From Pseudonocardia thermophila (GTDB lineage Bacteria; Actinomycetota; Actinomycetes; Mycobacteriales; Pseudonocardiaceae): a stretch of DNA of 64,000 nucleotides. The position numbers and the translations under genes were made by a program. Location of the stretch: contig NZ_FRAP01000007.1 in the NCBI RefSeq assembly GCF_900142365.1, positions 1 through 64,000 of the forward strand, in the 5' to 3' direction. Below the pieces are notes generated by a model. The model searched no databases. It had not been told where the DNA came from and saw only the letters and a list, made by a program, of their open reading frames with translations. Below are positions 1 through 11,356 of the stretch, piece by piece (positions within the stretch are counted from its first letter, which is position 1; each line of letters opens with the position of its first letter).

Positions 1-47
1 TGGTACTGCACTCGCTAGGGTGTGGGAGAGTAGGTCGCCGCCGACAT
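1..47 (+). rRNA. rrf: 5S ribosomal RNA, 3' end only
   Basis: The first bases match the conserved 3' third of bacterial 5S rRNA: TGGTACTGCACTC, then GGGTGTGGGAGAGTAGG, then the closing-stem strand CCGCCGAC. The 5' part lies outside the window. The exact mature 3' end is uncertain by one or two bases. This places an rRNA operon directly upstream of the housekeeping block. Confidence 0.9.
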
Positions 48-64
48 CAAACCCGCTGTTAAGA

Positions 65-95
65 GGGGCCCTCGCTGATGCGAGGGCCCCTTTTT
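65..95 (+). terminator. Intrinsic terminator of the rRNA operon
   Basis: An 11-bp perfect stem (GGGGCCCTCGC at 65-75 and GCGAGGGCCCC at 80-90) closes a 4-base loop TGAT and is followed by five T residues (91-95). This is a textbook rho-independent terminator 18 bases after the 5S rRNA. It separates the rRNA operon from the protein genes downstream. Confidence 0.95.
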
Positions 96-255
96 GTATC
101 CTTGCTCGGTGAGTATCGCGGATGGTTCCGGCGATGACCACCCGCGAGGCAGGGATCGCTCCGGGTCGGCCGGTCGCGCAGCGCGGAGGGATCGGCCCGC
201 GGATCGTGGATCCGGTGAGCGAGCAGGAACGGGTTGGCAGCGTCATCCTGGTCGG

Positions 256-1938
256 ATGAGTGACGACGCGCGCCGTGACGCCGGCGACGACCACCCGCGC
301 GACCGTGACCGCGATCGTGAGCGTGGTCGGGAGCGTGGCTGGGAGCAGGGCCGGGGGTCACAGGGGCGGCCGCGCAGACCGCGCGACGCGGACGGCCCGC
401 GGATCGGCGAGGGCTGGCGCGCGCGTGAGGGCGAGCGGCGCGGGGACCGCCCCTGGCGGAACCGGCGCGACGCGGGTGACGGCCGTGCGTACGACGAGCG
501 CTCCGATGCACGGGAGGGCGGTCGGAACGCGCGCGACGGGAGGCCGTGGCGGGAGCAGCCGAGCGGTCGCGACGACGATCGCGGCTACCGGGCCAGCGGC
601 GACCGGCCGTGGCGGCATCGCGACCGGGACCGTGCGCGGGGCGAGCGCGGCCGGGATGAGCACCGCACTGATGACGCTGCTCGCAGGGGCGACGAGCGGC
701 CGCGGCGGGACCGGGCGGCTGATCGCGACCGCCCGGTCCGCGACGACCGCGCTGCCCGTGGAGCGCGGCGGGCCCGCGCCGAACGGCCCGGCCGGGCGCC
801 TGGACGGGAGCGTGCGGCGGCCCGGGCGGCCCGACCGTCGGCGCCGCCCCTGTCCGACGACATCAAGGCGACGCAGCTGGACGCCGCTGCCCGCCGGGAT
901 CTGCGCGGACTGCAGAAGGAGACCGCGGAGGTCGTGGCGCGCCACCTGGTGGCGGCCGGCCGTGCGCTGGAGGACGATCCCGAGCTGGCGCTGGAGCACG
1001 CGCGGTACGCGCGGCAGCGGGCGTCGCGGATCGCCGTCGTGCGGGAGGCGGCCGGTATCGCGGCGTACCGGGCAGGTGAGTGGGCCGAAGCGCTGAACGA
1101 CCTGCGCGCGGCGCGGCGCATGGGGGGCGGGCCCGGACACCTCGCGGTGATGGCGGACATCGAGCGGGCACTGGGCCGGCCGGAGCGCGCGATCGAGCTG
1201 GGCCGCAGCCCCGAGGTGAAGCAGCTGACCCGGGCCGAGGCGATCGAGCTGCTGATCGTCGTCGCCGGCGCCCGCCGCGACCTCGGTGAGCACGACGCCG
1301 CCGTCGTCACCCTGCAGATCCCCGAGCTGGACCCGGCGCGGCGCGACCCGTGGTCTGCGCGGCTGTTCTACGCCTACGCCGACAACCTGCTCGCCGCCGG
1401 GCGCACGAGCGACGCGATCCAGTGGTTCGTCCACGCCTACGACGCGGACGAGGACGACGAGACCGACGCCGCCGAGCGCATCGCGGAGCTGACCGGGGAG
1501 CCGCTGGATCAGGTGGAGGTCGACTTCCTCCCCGACGAGGTCGACGAGGACGCCGATTCGGCTGGCGCGCAACCAGACGACGCGCGACCAGACGACGCGG
1601 AACGGGAGGACGCGGAACGGGAACCCGACTCCGCGTCCGAGGGGTCTGACGAGCACGACTCGTCCGCGGAGGACTCCGCGCAGCCGAAGGGTGACGCCGA
1701 CGCTTCCGCCGACGAGGTGGTGTCCCCGGACCCGGCCGGGTCCTCGCCCGACTCGGTGGCGGCGGACCAGCCCGACGCGGAGCCGAGCCCGACTGCTCCC
1801 GACACCGGGAACCGGGTCGGAAGGCCCGATCCGGTCGGGTCCGCACCGGTGACCGAGCCGGCGCAGCTGCCTGCCACCACCGCTGCCGGGGTCGCAGCGG
1901 CACCGGCCCGCCCGTCCGAGGAGGAGTCCGCACCGTGA
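256..1938 (+). CDS. TPR-type protein with long charged disordered N-terminus
   Basis: The 560-residue protein has three parts. Residues 1 to about 190 are almost entirely Arg, Asp, Glu and Gly (RDRDRERGRERG-like) and look disordered. Residues about 200-420 form helical TPR-like repeats (ALEDDPELALEHARYARQRA, AAYRAGEWAEALNDLRAARR, LLAAGRTSDAIQWFVHAY). The tail after residue 420 is acidic and Ser/Pro-rich. Position just upstream of the HAD phosphatase matches the Rv1691 TPR protein. I chose the ATG at 256 because the frame further upstream runs into the terminator. The 4-base GTGA overlap with the next gene implies translational coupling. Function is unknown; a scaffold or RNA-associated role is only a guess from the basic and acidic low-complexity arms. 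Confidence 0.8.
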   Translation: MSDDARRDAGDDHPRDRDRDRERGRERGWEQGRGSQGRPRRPRDADGPRIGEGWRAREGERRGDRPWRNRRDAGDGRAYDERSDAREGGRNARDGRPWREQPSGRDDDRGYRASGDRPWRHRDRDRARGERGRDEHRTDDAARRGDERPRRDRAADRDRPVRDDRAARGARRARAERPGRAPGRERAAARAARPSAPPLSDDIKATQLDAAARRDLRGLQKETAEVVARHLVAAGRALEDDPELALEHARYARQRASRIAVVREAAGIAAYRAGEWAEALNDLRAARRMGGGPGHLAVMADIERALGRPERAIELGRSPEVKQLTRAEAIELLIVVAGARRDLGEHDAAVVTLQIPELDPARRDPWSARLFYAYADNLLAAGRTSDAIQWFVHAYDADEDDETDAAERIAELTGEPLDQVEVDFLPDEVDEDADSAGAQPDDARPDDAEREDAEREPDSASEGSDEHDSSAEDSAQPKGDADASADEVVSPDPAGSSPDSVAADQPDAEPSPTAPDTGNRVGRPDPVGSAPVTEPAQLPATTAAGVAAAPARPSEEESAP

Positions 1939-3014
1939 CCTCGGGGACCGCTTCGGGAACGGCCCTGCGCGACCAGCACGACGTCCTGCTCGCCGATCTG
2001 GACGGCACGCTCTACCGGGGCAAGGGCGCCGTCCCGGGCGCGGTGGAGGCAGTGCGGGCCGCGGCCGAGCGCGGCTGCCGCACGGCGTACGTGACCAACA
2101 ACGCCTCCCGCCGCCCGGCCGACGTGGCCGCGCACCTGACCGAGCTGGGATTCCCTGCGGAGCCCGCCGACGTCGCGACCAGCTCCCAGGCCGCGGCGGC
2201 CATGCTCGCCGAGCGGCTCGAGCCGGGTTCGCGCGTGCTCGTTGTCGGCACGGAGGCGCTGGCGGAGGAGGTGACCGCGGTCGGGCTGGTCCCGGTCCGC
2301 GCGGCCGACGGGGCCGTGGCGGTCGTGCAGGGCTACAGCCCCGACACCGGCTGGCGCGACCTGGCCGAGGCGGCGGTCGCGCTGCGCGGGGGCGCGCTGT
2401 GGGTCGCGTGCAACGTGGACGCGACTCTACCGACCGAGCGCGGGCTGCTGCCGGGAAACGGATCCATGGTGGCTGCGCTGCGCACCGCGACGGGCCTGAC
2501 ACCGCTGGTCGCGGGCAAGCCCGCCCCGGCGCTGCTGCAGGCCGCGGCGCGCCGGACGGGGGCCACCGCGCCGCTGGTGATCGGGGATCGGCTCGACACC
2601 GACATCGAGGGCGGACGCGCTGCCGGTCTGCCGACGCTGCTGGTGCTCACCGGCGTGTCCACCCCGGCGGAACTGCTCGCCGCGCCGCAGGAGCGCCGCC
2701 CGGACCTCGTCGCCGCCGACCTGGGTGCGCTGGCCGAGCCCGCGGACGCGCTGCGGATCGGGCCGCAGCCCGGATGGACGGTCACCCGCAGCGGTGGGTC
2801 GCTCGTCCTGTCCGGCTCCCCGGACACCCCCGATCCGCTCACCGCGCTGCGGGCCCTGTGCGCGGTGCACTGGGCGGACGGTGGCGGCCCGGTGACGGTC
2901 GTCGCGGACGGCGCCGCGGCCGCGGCGGCGCTGAGTGAGCTGGGCCTCGTCGCGCCGTCGGACAGCTCGGCTACCGTGGCGGGGAAGGCCACTGCACCGG
3001 GAGCTGCTCGATGA
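1935..3014 (+). CDS. HAD-IIA family phosphatase (Rv1692-like)
   Basis: The 359-residue protein is a HAD-superfamily hydrolase of the NagD/phosphoglycolate phosphatase type. Motif I is LLADLDGTLY (nucleophile and acid/base Asp) near residue 20, motif II is YVTNNAS near residue 55, the motif III lysine is in VAGKPAP, and motif IV is VIGDRLDTDIEGG. The M. tuberculosis orthologue in the same position, Rv1692, has been described as a glycerol-3-phosphate phosphatase, so lipid or polar-head recycling is the likely role. A C-terminal extension of about 100 residues beyond the HAD fold is seen, as in that family. The GTG start overlaps the TPR stop (GTGA) and its stop overlaps the next ATG (ATGA). 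Confidence 0.88.
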   Translation: MTSGTASGTALRDQHDVLLADLDGTLYRGKGAVPGAVEAVRAAAERGCRTAYVTNNASRRPADVAAHLTELGFPAEPADVATSSQAAAAMLAERLEPGSRVLVVGTEALAEEVTAVGLVPVRAADGAVAVVQGYSPDTGWRDLAEAAVALRGGALWVACNVDATLPTERGLLPGNGSMVAALRTATGLTPLVAGKPAPALLQAAARRTGATAPLVIGDRLDTDIEGGRAAGLPTLLVLTGVSTPAELLAAPQERRPDLVAADLGALAEPADALRIGPQPGWTVTRSGGSLVLSGSPDTPDPLTALRALCAVHWADGGGPVTVVADGAAAAAALSELGLVAPSDSSATVAGKATAPGAAR

Positions 3015-3172
3015 CGAATCCCCTGCCGGACGACGGGCAGGCCGTCGCCCGTGCACTCGCAGAGCTGGACACCCTCGCCGAGCGACCGCTCGCCGAGCAC
3101 GTCGAGGTGTTCGAGCGCATCCACGCCGCGCTCGGGGCGGCGCTGGCCGCCGGCTCGGCCGGCTCGGCGTGA
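3011..3172 (+). CDS. Small conserved-position protein (Rv1693-like), 53 aa
   Basis: A 53-codon ORF starts at ATG 3011, overlapping the HAD stop as ATGA, and ends at TGA 3172, overlapping the tlyA start as GTGA. It reads MTNPLPDDGQAVARAL, then ELDTLAERPLAEHVEVFERI, then an Ala/Gly-rich tail. The sequence is helical and acidic without Cys or membrane segments. M. tuberculosis has a similarly small ORF, Rv1693, between the phosphatase and tlyA. Double coupling to both neighbours supports that it is translated. Function is unknown. Confidence 0.8.
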   Translation: MTNPLPDDGQAVARALAELDTLAERPLAEHVEVFERIHAALGAALAAGSAGSA

Positions 3173-3972
3173 CGGTGGTGGCCACCAGGGCCCGGCTCGA
3201 CGCCGAGCTGGTGCGCCGAGGTCTGGCCGCCTCACGGCGGCAGGCCGCGGAGTACATCGCTGCCGGCCGCGTCACCGTCGACGGGATGCCGGCAGCCAAG
3301 CCCGCCACCGTCGTCGGTCGCGACACCCCCATCGAGGTCGCGGCCGCGGGCGAGCGGGAGTGGGCCTCCCGCGGCGCGCACAAGCTGATCGGCGCCCTCG
3401 ACGCGTTCGAGGTGTCGCCCGCGGGGCTGCGCTGCCTCGACGCCGGCGCGTCCACCGGTGGGTTCACCGACGTGCTGCTCGACCGGGGCGCCGCCGAGGT
3501 CGTGGCCGCCGACGTCGGCTACGGGCTCTTGGCGTGGCGGCTGCGCACCGACGAGCGGGTGCGGGTGCACGACCGCACCAATGTCCGCACGCTGCGACCG
3601 GAGGACATCGGGGGAGTGGTCGACCTGACCGTCGCCGATCTGTCGTTCATCTCGCTGCGCACCGTCCTGCCCGCGCTGCTGGCGTGCACGGCCCCGGCCG
3701 GCGCACTGCTGCCGATGGTGAAGCCGCAGTTCGAGGTGGGCCGCGCCCGGCTGCCGAAGGGTGGGGTGGTGCGCGATCCCGAGCTGCGCCTGTCGGCGCT
3801 CACCGACGTCGCGAACACCGCTCGCGAGCTGGGACTGGCCGTGCGGGCCGCGGTCGCGAGCCCGTTGCCCGGCCCGTCGGGCAACGTCGAGTACTTCCTG
3901 CACCTGGACCGCACCGGCCCCGACGCGGGCGACGACGTGCTCGCGACCGCCGTCGCGGAGGGCCCGGCGTGA
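3169..3972 (+). CDS. tlyA: TlyA 2'-O-rRNA methyltransferase
   Basis: The 267-residue protein has an N-terminal S4 RNA-binding domain (RLDAELVRRGLAASRRQAAEYI, residues 8-65) and an FtsJ/RrmJ-type SAM methyltransferase domain (CLDAGASTGGFTDVLLDRGA near residue 90). TlyA proteins methylate C1409 of 16S and C1920 of 23S rRNA, the modifications that confer capreomycin and viomycin sensitivity. The S4 domain is full length, so the substrate set is probably dual. It is in the expected place between the Rv1693-like ORF and nadK and overlaps both by four bases. The GTG start is fixed by the overlap. Confidence 0.95.
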   Translation: MTVVATRARLDAELVRRGLAASRRQAAEYIAAGRVTVDGMPAAKPATVVGRDTPIEVAAAGEREWASRGAHKLIGALDAFEVSPAGLRCLDAGASTGGFTDVLLDRGAAEVVAADVGYGLLAWRLRTDERVRVHDRTNVRTLRPEDIGGVVDLTVADLSFISLRTVLPALLACTAPAGALLPMVKPQFEVGRARLPKGGVVRDPELRLSALTDVANTARELGLAVRAAVASPLPGPSGNVEYFLHLDRTGPDAGDDVLATAVAEGPA

Positions 3973-4880
3973 CCGCGCGGGAGATCCTCGTCGTGCTGCA
4001 CTCCGGTCGCGAGACCAACCGCCGGGTGGCGGCCAGCGTCGCGCAGCGCCTCGCCGAGGACGGGGTGCGGCTGCGGGTGATCGGCGAGGAGTGGGCGGGC
4101 GTCGAGTGCGAGGGCCTGCCCGACGAGCTCGCCCCGCGCCTCGTCGAGGGCGGGCCGGGCTGCGCCGAGGGCGCCGAGGCCGTCCTGGTCCTGGGCGGCG
4201 ACGGCACGCTGCTGCGCGCCGCGGAGATGGCCCGCCCGGTCGGCATCCCGCTGCTGGGGGTCAACCTGGGCCGCATCGGCTTCCTCGCCGAGACCGAGCA
4301 GGACCTGCTGCCCGCCGCGCTCGACAAGCTCGTCCACGGCGAGTACGAGATCGAGGAGCGGATGACCCTCGACGCCGTCGCCCGCTCCAACGGCGACGTC
4401 ATCGCCCGAACCTGGGCACTCAACGAAGCCACCGTCGAGAAGGGCCACCGCGAGCGGATCCTCGAGGTCGTGTTGGAGGTCGACGGCCGCCCGGTGTCGG
4501 CGTTCGGCTGCGACGGGGTGCTCTGCGCCACCCCCACCGGCTCCACCGCGTACGCGTTCTCCGCGGGCGGGCCGCTCGTGTGGCCGCAGGTGGAGGCGCT
4601 GCTGCTGGTGCCGAGCAATGCGCACGCGCTGTTCTCCCGGCCGATGGTGATCTCGCCCGACTCCGAGGTCGCCATCGAGATCGACGCCAACGGGCCTCCG
4701 GCGCTGCTCGACTGCGACGGCCGCCGCACGTTCACCCTCCCGCCCGGCGCCCGGGTCGAGGTCACCCGCGGTGCCGTCCCGGTGCGGATGGTGCGGCTCG
4801 ACGGCAGCCCGTTCGCTGACCGGCTCGTGCGCAAGTTCAACCTGCCCGTCCGCGGCTGGCGCGGCGCCCACCACGACTGA
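3969..4880 (+). CDS. nadK: NAD kinase
   Basis: This 303-residue enzyme phosphorylates NAD to NADP. The GGDGTLL motif is present in VLVLGGDGTLLRAAEMA near residue 75. The NE motif is in WALNEATVEKG, and the substrate loop is CATPTGSTAYAFSAGGP near residue 185. The length is typical of actinobacterial NadK (Rv1695). It starts at GTG 3969 overlapping the tlyA stop. A 73-base gap separates it from the chosen recN start. Confidence 0.95.
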   Translation: MTAREILVVLHSGRETNRRVAASVAQRLAEDGVRLRVIGEEWAGVECEGLPDELAPRLVEGGPGCAEGAEAVLVLGGDGTLLRAAEMARPVGIPLLGVNLGRIGFLAETEQDLLPAALDKLVHGEYEIEERMTLDAVARSNGDVIARTWALNEATVEKGHRERILEVVLEVDGRPVSAFGCDGVLCATPTGSTAYAFSAGGPLVWPQVEALLLVPSNAHALFSRPMVISPDSEVAIEIDANGPPALLDCDGRRTFTLPPGARVEVTRGAVPVRMVRLDGSPFADRLVRKFNLPVRGWRGAHHD

Positions 4881-4953
4881 CGCGCCACGAGCGGCCCTCG
4901 ACATGCCGGGCCGCGTCACGGACGTGTCGGTACGGGTCCGTACCCTGCGACCC

Positions 4954-6738
4954 ATGCTGGCCGAGATGCGCATCCAGGGTCTCGGCGTCATCGACGACGC
5001 GACCCTCGAGCTCGACCCGGGGCTGACCGTGCTCACCGGTGAGACCGGAGCCGGCAAGACCATGGTCGTCACCGGCCTGACGCTCCTCGGCGGCGGCCGC
5101 GCCGATCCGTCGCGGGTCGCGACCGGGGCGGAGCGGGCCGTCGTCGAGGGCCGGTTCACCGTCGACGAGGAGGTGCAGGAGCTGGCCGACGAGGTCGGCG
5201 CCGAGGTCGACGACGGCGAGCTGATCGCGGTGCGCACCGTCGGCGCCGACGGCCGCTCCCGGGCCCACCTCGGCGGCCGCTCGGTGCCCGTCGGGGTGCT
5301 GAGCCGGTTGGCGGAGGCCACCCTCGTCGTGCACGGCCAGAACGACCAGCTGCGGCTGCTGCGCCCTGCCGAGCAGCGCGCCCTGCTCGACCGGTTCGCT
5401 GGTCCGCCGGTGCTGGAGCCGCTGGCGCGCTACCGCGAGGTGCGGGCCGAGTGGCAGAAGACGATCACCGAGCTCGCCGAACGCCGCGACGGCGCCCGCC
5501 GCATGGCCCAGGAGGCCGACATGCTGCGGCTGGGCCTGTCGGAGATCGAGGCCGTCGATCCGCAGCCCGGCGAGGACGTGGAGCTGGTCGATCTCGCCAA
5601 GCGGCTCGCCGCAGCCGACGACTTGCGCAGCGTCGCAGCTGCCGCGCAGGCCGCGCTCGTCGGCGGGGTGGAGGGCTCTGATCCCGACCACCCCGACGCG
5701 ATGGCGCTGGTCGGTGAGGCCCGCCACCGCTTGTCCGGGGCGGGCGACCCCGAGCTGGCCGCGCTCGACGCCCGCCTCGGCGAGGTCGTGGCCCTGCTCG
5801 GCGACGTCGGCGCCGAGCTCGCCGGCTACCTCGATCGGCTCGACGCAGATCCCGAACGGCTCTCCCAGGTCCTGTCCCGGCAGGCCGAGCTGAAGACCCT
5901 CACCCGCAAGTACGCCGCCGACATCGACGGCGTGCTGGCCTGGGCCGTGGAGGCCCGGCGACGACTGGAGCGGCTCGACACCTCCGACGAGGCGCTCGCC
6001 GCGCTCGCCGCCCGCCGCGACGAGCTGGCCGCGGAGCTGGCCCGCCACGCCGCCGCCGTCACCGCCGCCCGCACCAAGGCCGCCGAGACCCTCGCGAAGG
6101 CCACCACGGCCGAGCTGGCCGGGCTCGCCATGCCCGACGCGCGGCTGGAGGTGGTGGTCACCCCGCGCAGCGCCGAACCCGGCGCCGCCGACGTGCTGGA
6201 GATCGACGGCGCACCGCTCGTCGCCGGCGCCGACGGCGTCGACGAGGTGGAGCTGCGGCTCGTCGCTCACGGCGGCGCCCAGCCGCAGCCCCTCCACAAG
6301 GGCGCGTCCGGCGGTGAGCTGTCGCGGGTGATGCTCGCGCTGGAGGTGGCGCTGGCCGGCACCGACCCCGTGCCCACGATGGTGTTCGACGAGGTCGACG
6401 CCGGTGTCGGCGGCCGGGCCGCGGTCGAGATCGGCCGCCGGCTCGCCCGGCTCGCCACCCGCCACCAGGTCATCGTCGTCACCCACCTACCGCAGGTCGC
6501 CGCCTACGCCGACCGGCACCTGGTCGTCGACAAGCAGCGCGGCCCGAAGACCCGCAGCCGCGTCCGCGCCCTCGCCGAGGAGGAGCGGATCACCGAGCTG
6601 GCCCGCATGCTCGCCGGGCTCGACGACACCGACACCGGTCGCGCCCACGCCGAGGAACTGCTGGAGACCGCGCGGGCGCACCGTGCCGCCGATCGGTCGC
6701 GTTCGGCCACCCGAAGGAAGGCTGCGACGAGTCGGTGA
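4954..6738 (+). CDS. recN: DNA repair protein RecN
   Basis: The 594-residue SMC-like ATPase carries an N-terminal Walker A (GETGAGKTMVVTGLTLL near residue 35), long central coiled-coil arms, an ABC-type signature (GASGGELSRVMLALEVAL) and Walker B (TMVFDEVDAGVGGRAA). It acts in double-strand-break repair through recombination. The start at ATG 4954 gives MLAEMRIQGLG, the usual N-terminus. The in-frame stretch further upstream would extend into nadK and was excluded. Its stop overlaps an upstream GTG of the steA frame, but that gene probably starts further in. Confidence 0.93.
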   Translation: MLAEMRIQGLGVIDDATLELDPGLTVLTGETGAGKTMVVTGLTLLGGGRADPSRVATGAERAVVEGRFTVDEEVQELADEVGAEVDDGELIAVRTVGADGRSRAHLGGRSVPVGVLSRLAEATLVVHGQNDQLRLLRPAEQRALLDRFAGPPVLEPLARYREVRAEWQKTITELAERRDGARRMAQEADMLRLGLSEIEAVDPQPGEDVELVDLAKRLAAADDLRSVAAAAQAALVGGVEGSDPDHPDAMALVGEARHRLSGAGDPELAALDARLGEVVALLGDVGAELAGYLDRLDADPERLSQVLSRQAELKTLTRKYAADIDGVLAWAVEARRRLERLDTSDEALAALAARRDELAAELARHAAAVTAARTKAAETLAKATTAELAGLAMPDARLEVVVTPRSAEPGAADVLEIDGAPLVAGADGVDEVELRLVAHGGAQPQPLHKGASGGELSRVMLALEVALAGTDPVPTMVFDEVDAGVGGRAAVEIGRRLARLATRHQVIVVTHLPQVAAYADRHLVVDKQRGPKTRSRVRALAEEERITELARMLAGLDDTDTGRAHAEELLETARAHRAADRSRSATRRKAATSR

Positions 6739-6809
6739 CATCACGGTCCGGCGTTTCTGCCGGGCAAGCCGCCGGCGGGGTGTCAGAGTGCGTGCATGGA
6801 GGTGTGCGC

Positions 6810-8006
6810 ATGAAGCTGGCCGGGCTGATGAGCCGGAGCAGGCCGGAGCTGCCCGGGCTCGTCGGGATCGCCCGGGTCGACCGGCGCACGGAGAACCTGC
6901 TGCGCCGGCTCAAGCCCGGGGACATCGCCGTCATCGACCAGGTCGACCTCGACCGGGCGACCGCCGACGCGCTCGTCGCCGCCCAGGTCAAGGCGGTCGT
7001 GAACGCGGCCCCGTCGATCTCCGGCCGCTACCCCAACCTGGGGCCGAGCATCCTCGTCGACGCCGGCATCACCCTCGTGGACCGGGTCGGCCCCGAGGTG
7101 ATGATCACCATCAAGGACGGCTCGCGCATCCGCATCGACGGCGGCGAGATCTTCGCCGGTGAGCTCAAGCTCGCCGAGGGCACAGCACAGGACGCCGACT
7201 CGGTGGCGGACGCGCTCGTCGAGGCGAAGGCGGGACTGTCCCACCAGCTGGAGGCGTTCGCCGCCAACACCACCGAGTTCATGCAGCGGGAACGGCAGCT
7301 GCTGCTCGACGGCGACGGTGTCCCCGAGGTCGAGGTCGAGCTCGCCAACCGGCAGGTGCTCGTCGTCGCCGCGGGCTACGACCACACGAAGGACCTGGCC
7401 GCGCTGCGCAGCTACATCCGCGAGTACCGGCCGGTGCTCGTCGGGGTCGGCGCCGGTGCGGACGCGCTGCTCGAGGCCGGGCACACGCCCGATCTCGTCG
7501 TCGCCAACCCGGAGGACGTCTCCGACCGCGCCCTGACCTGCGGCGCCGACATCGTCGTGCCTGCGGAACCGGACGGGCACGCGCCCGGGCTCGCGCGGGT
7601 GCAGGACCTCGGCGTCGGTGCGGTGACCTTCCCCAGCTCGGCCAACCAGGAGGACCTCGCGCTGCTGCTCGCCGCCCACCACGACGCCGCGCTCGTGGTG
7701 ACCGTGGGGATGTCGGCGACGATGGCGGAGTTCCTCGACCGCGGTCGCTCCGGCAGCAACGCCTCCACGTTCCTCACCCGACTGCAGCTCGGCGGCGCGC
7801 TCGTCGACGGCCGCGTGATCGCGATGCTCTACCGCAGCCGCATCTCCGCCGGGATGATCCTGCTGCTGGTCGCGGCCGGGGCGGCGGCGGTGCTCGGGGC
7901 GCTGGTGGCCACGAACATCGGAGACGCCGCGCTCGCCTGGTTCGCGCAGACCTGGGACACGGTCGTCGCACCGATGGTCGAGACGATCAAGGGCTGGTTC
8001 GCGTGA
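6810..8006 (+). CDS. steA: SteA-like membrane-anchored division protein
   Basis: The 398-residue protein matches the Rv1697/SteA family: a thiamin pyrophosphokinase-like fold with the conserved SGRYPNLGPSILVDAGI segment near residue 70, HAPGLARVQDLGVGAVTFP near residue 255, and a single C-terminal membrane helix (ISAGMILLLVAAGAAAVLGAL). In Corynebacterium glutamicum SteA and SteB localise to the division septum. I chose ATG 6810 (MKLAGLMSRS) because GGAGG lies seven bases upstream at 6798-6802 and family proteins start this way. An in-frame GTG at 6735 overlapping recN is possible but lacks this signal. It overlaps the next gene by four bases. Confidence 0.88.
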   Translation: MKLAGLMSRSRPELPGLVGIARVDRRTENLLRRLKPGDIAVIDQVDLDRATADALVAAQVKAVVNAAPSISGRYPNLGPSILVDAGITLVDRVGPEVMITIKDGSRIRIDGGEIFAGELKLAEGTAQDADSVADALVEAKAGLSHQLEAFAANTTEFMQRERQLLLDGDGVPEVEVELANRQVLVVAAGYDHTKDLAALRSYIREYRPVLVGVGAGADALLEAGHTPDLVVANPEDVSDRALTCGADIVVPAEPDGHAPGLARVQDLGVGAVTFPSSANQEDLALLLAAHHDAALVVTVGMSATMAEFLDRGRSGSNASTFLTRLQLGGALVDGRVIAMLYRSRISAGMILLLVAAGAAAVLGALVATNIGDAALAWFAQTWDTVVAPMVETIKGWFA

Positions 8007-8920
8007 TCTCCTTCCGCGCGCACATCGTGTCGATCGCAGCGGTGTTCCTGGCGCTCGCCGTCGGGCTGCTGCTCGGGTCCGGCGGGGTGTCGAGCCGACT
8101 GCTCGACGCGGTGACCAACCGCAACGCGTCGCTGCAGGACCAGCTGACGGCCGTGACCGCCGAGCGGGACGCGCTCGCCGCGGCGGCCCGCTCGGCCGAC
8201 GAGTTCGCCGAACGGGTGGGGCCGGCCGCGATCCGCGGCATCCTGCAGGGCCAGCGGGTGCTGCTCGTCACCGCCGCGGGCGCCGACGCCGGTGACATCA
8301 CCGCGCTGACCGAGCTGGTCGGGCAGGCCGGCGCCACGATCACCGGCACCGTCGCGCTCACCGAGGCGGTCGGCGACCCGGCCCGCGGCGACCAGCTGCG
8401 CGAGCTGGCGTCGCGGCTGCTGCCGCCCGGCGCGCAGCTGCCCGCCGCGGCCGACACCGGCAGCATCGTCGGCGGGCTGATCGGCGGCACGCTGCTCGGG
8501 CCGGGCGCGGACACGAACGGGGCCAGCAGCGTCCTGTCCGGGCTCGCCGCAGCCGGTTTCGTGAGCCCGGGTGACGTGCCCGCCCCGGCCGACCTGGTGC
8601 TCGTCGTGACCGGCGGCGCGCTGACCGGTGTCGACGCCGGTGACGCCGCCGCCGTGGTCGCCCGGTTCGCCGCGCAGATGGACCGCCTCGGCCGCGGCAC
8701 CGTGCTCGTCGGGCGCACCGGCACGGCCGACGCCACCGGCGTCGTCGGGGTGGCCCGCGCCGATCCCAACATCACCCGCGGCGTCTCCACCGTCGACGAC
8801 GTGCAGACCGGGACCGGCCGCGTGTCCACGGTGCTGGCGCTGCGCGAGCAGCTCGACGAGCGCGCCGGCCGCTACGGCATGGCCGCCACGGCGACGGACG
8901 GTGCCGCCCCGAAGGCCTGA
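8003..8920 (+). CDS. MctB/SteB family protein (copper transport or cell-division partner)
   Basis: The 305-residue protein starts with a membrane anchor (AHIVSIAAVFLALAVGLLLG, residues 5-26) followed by a coiled-coil segment (NRNASLQDQLTAVTAERDAL) and an extracytoplasmic Ala/Gly-rich domain. The family includes M. tuberculosis Rv1698 (MctB, a copper-resistance pore candidate) and C. glutamicum SteB, the partner of SteA. The 4-base GTGA overlap with steA supports the SteA-SteB interpretation here; no copper-binding motif rich in Cys, Met or His is visible. A small hairpin spans the stop codon. Confidence 0.85.
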   Translation: MISFRAHIVSIAAVFLALAVGLLLGSGGVSSRLLDAVTNRNASLQDQLTAVTAERDALAAAARSADEFAERVGPAAIRGILQGQRVLLVTAAGADAGDITALTELVGQAGATITGTVALTEAVGDPARGDQLRELASRLLPPGAQLPAAADTGSIVGGLIGGTLLGPGADTNGASSVLSGLAAAGFVSPGDVPAPADLVLVVTGGALTGVDAGDAAAVVARFAAQMDRLGRGTVLVGRTGTADATGVVGVARADPNITRGVSTVDDVQTGTGRVSTVLALREQLDERAGRYGMAATATDGAAPKA

Positions 8921-8946
8921 TCATCCGCAGAGGTGATCATGGCCTC
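8913..8946 (+). other. Inverted repeat across the mctB/steB stop codon
   Basis: GGCCTGATCA and TGATCATGGCC flank an 11-base loop, forming a near-perfect stem with one bulged base. There is no T tract after it, so it is not a standard intrinsic terminator. It could weaken read-through into pyrG, which has its own promoter-like element downstream. Confidence 0.45.
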
Positions 8947-8981
8947 CCCGGGTCGCACTGCGGCCGGAGCGCGGGGAGCTG

Positions 8982-8987
8982 TACATT
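8982..8987 (+). promoter_or_regulatory. Candidate -10 element for pyrG, near-leaderless
   Basis: TACATT fits the actinobacterial -10 pattern TANNNT and lies nine bases before the pyrG GTG at 8996. No Shine-Dalgarno sequence fits between them. A transcript starting at its usual distance would begin at or within a few bases of the start codon. No clear -35 is visible. Confidence 0.45.
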
Positions 8988-8989
8988 AG

Positions 8990-11355
<2,366 letters not shown>

Positions 11356-11356
11356 A

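Noticed and set aside
358..2502. Long - strand frame opposite the TPR and HAD genes
   Set aside because: Arg/Pro/Ala-rich with no domain; it is the antisense shadow typical of high-GC coding DNA.
6735..6809. GTG at 6735 as the steA start
   Set aside because: It overlaps recN neatly, but a good GGAGG precedes ATG 6810 and the family N-terminus begins there; the extra 25 residues are not conserved.
8913..8946. Hairpin after mctB as a strong terminator
   Set aside because: No T tract and a bulged stem; listed only as an inverted repeat.
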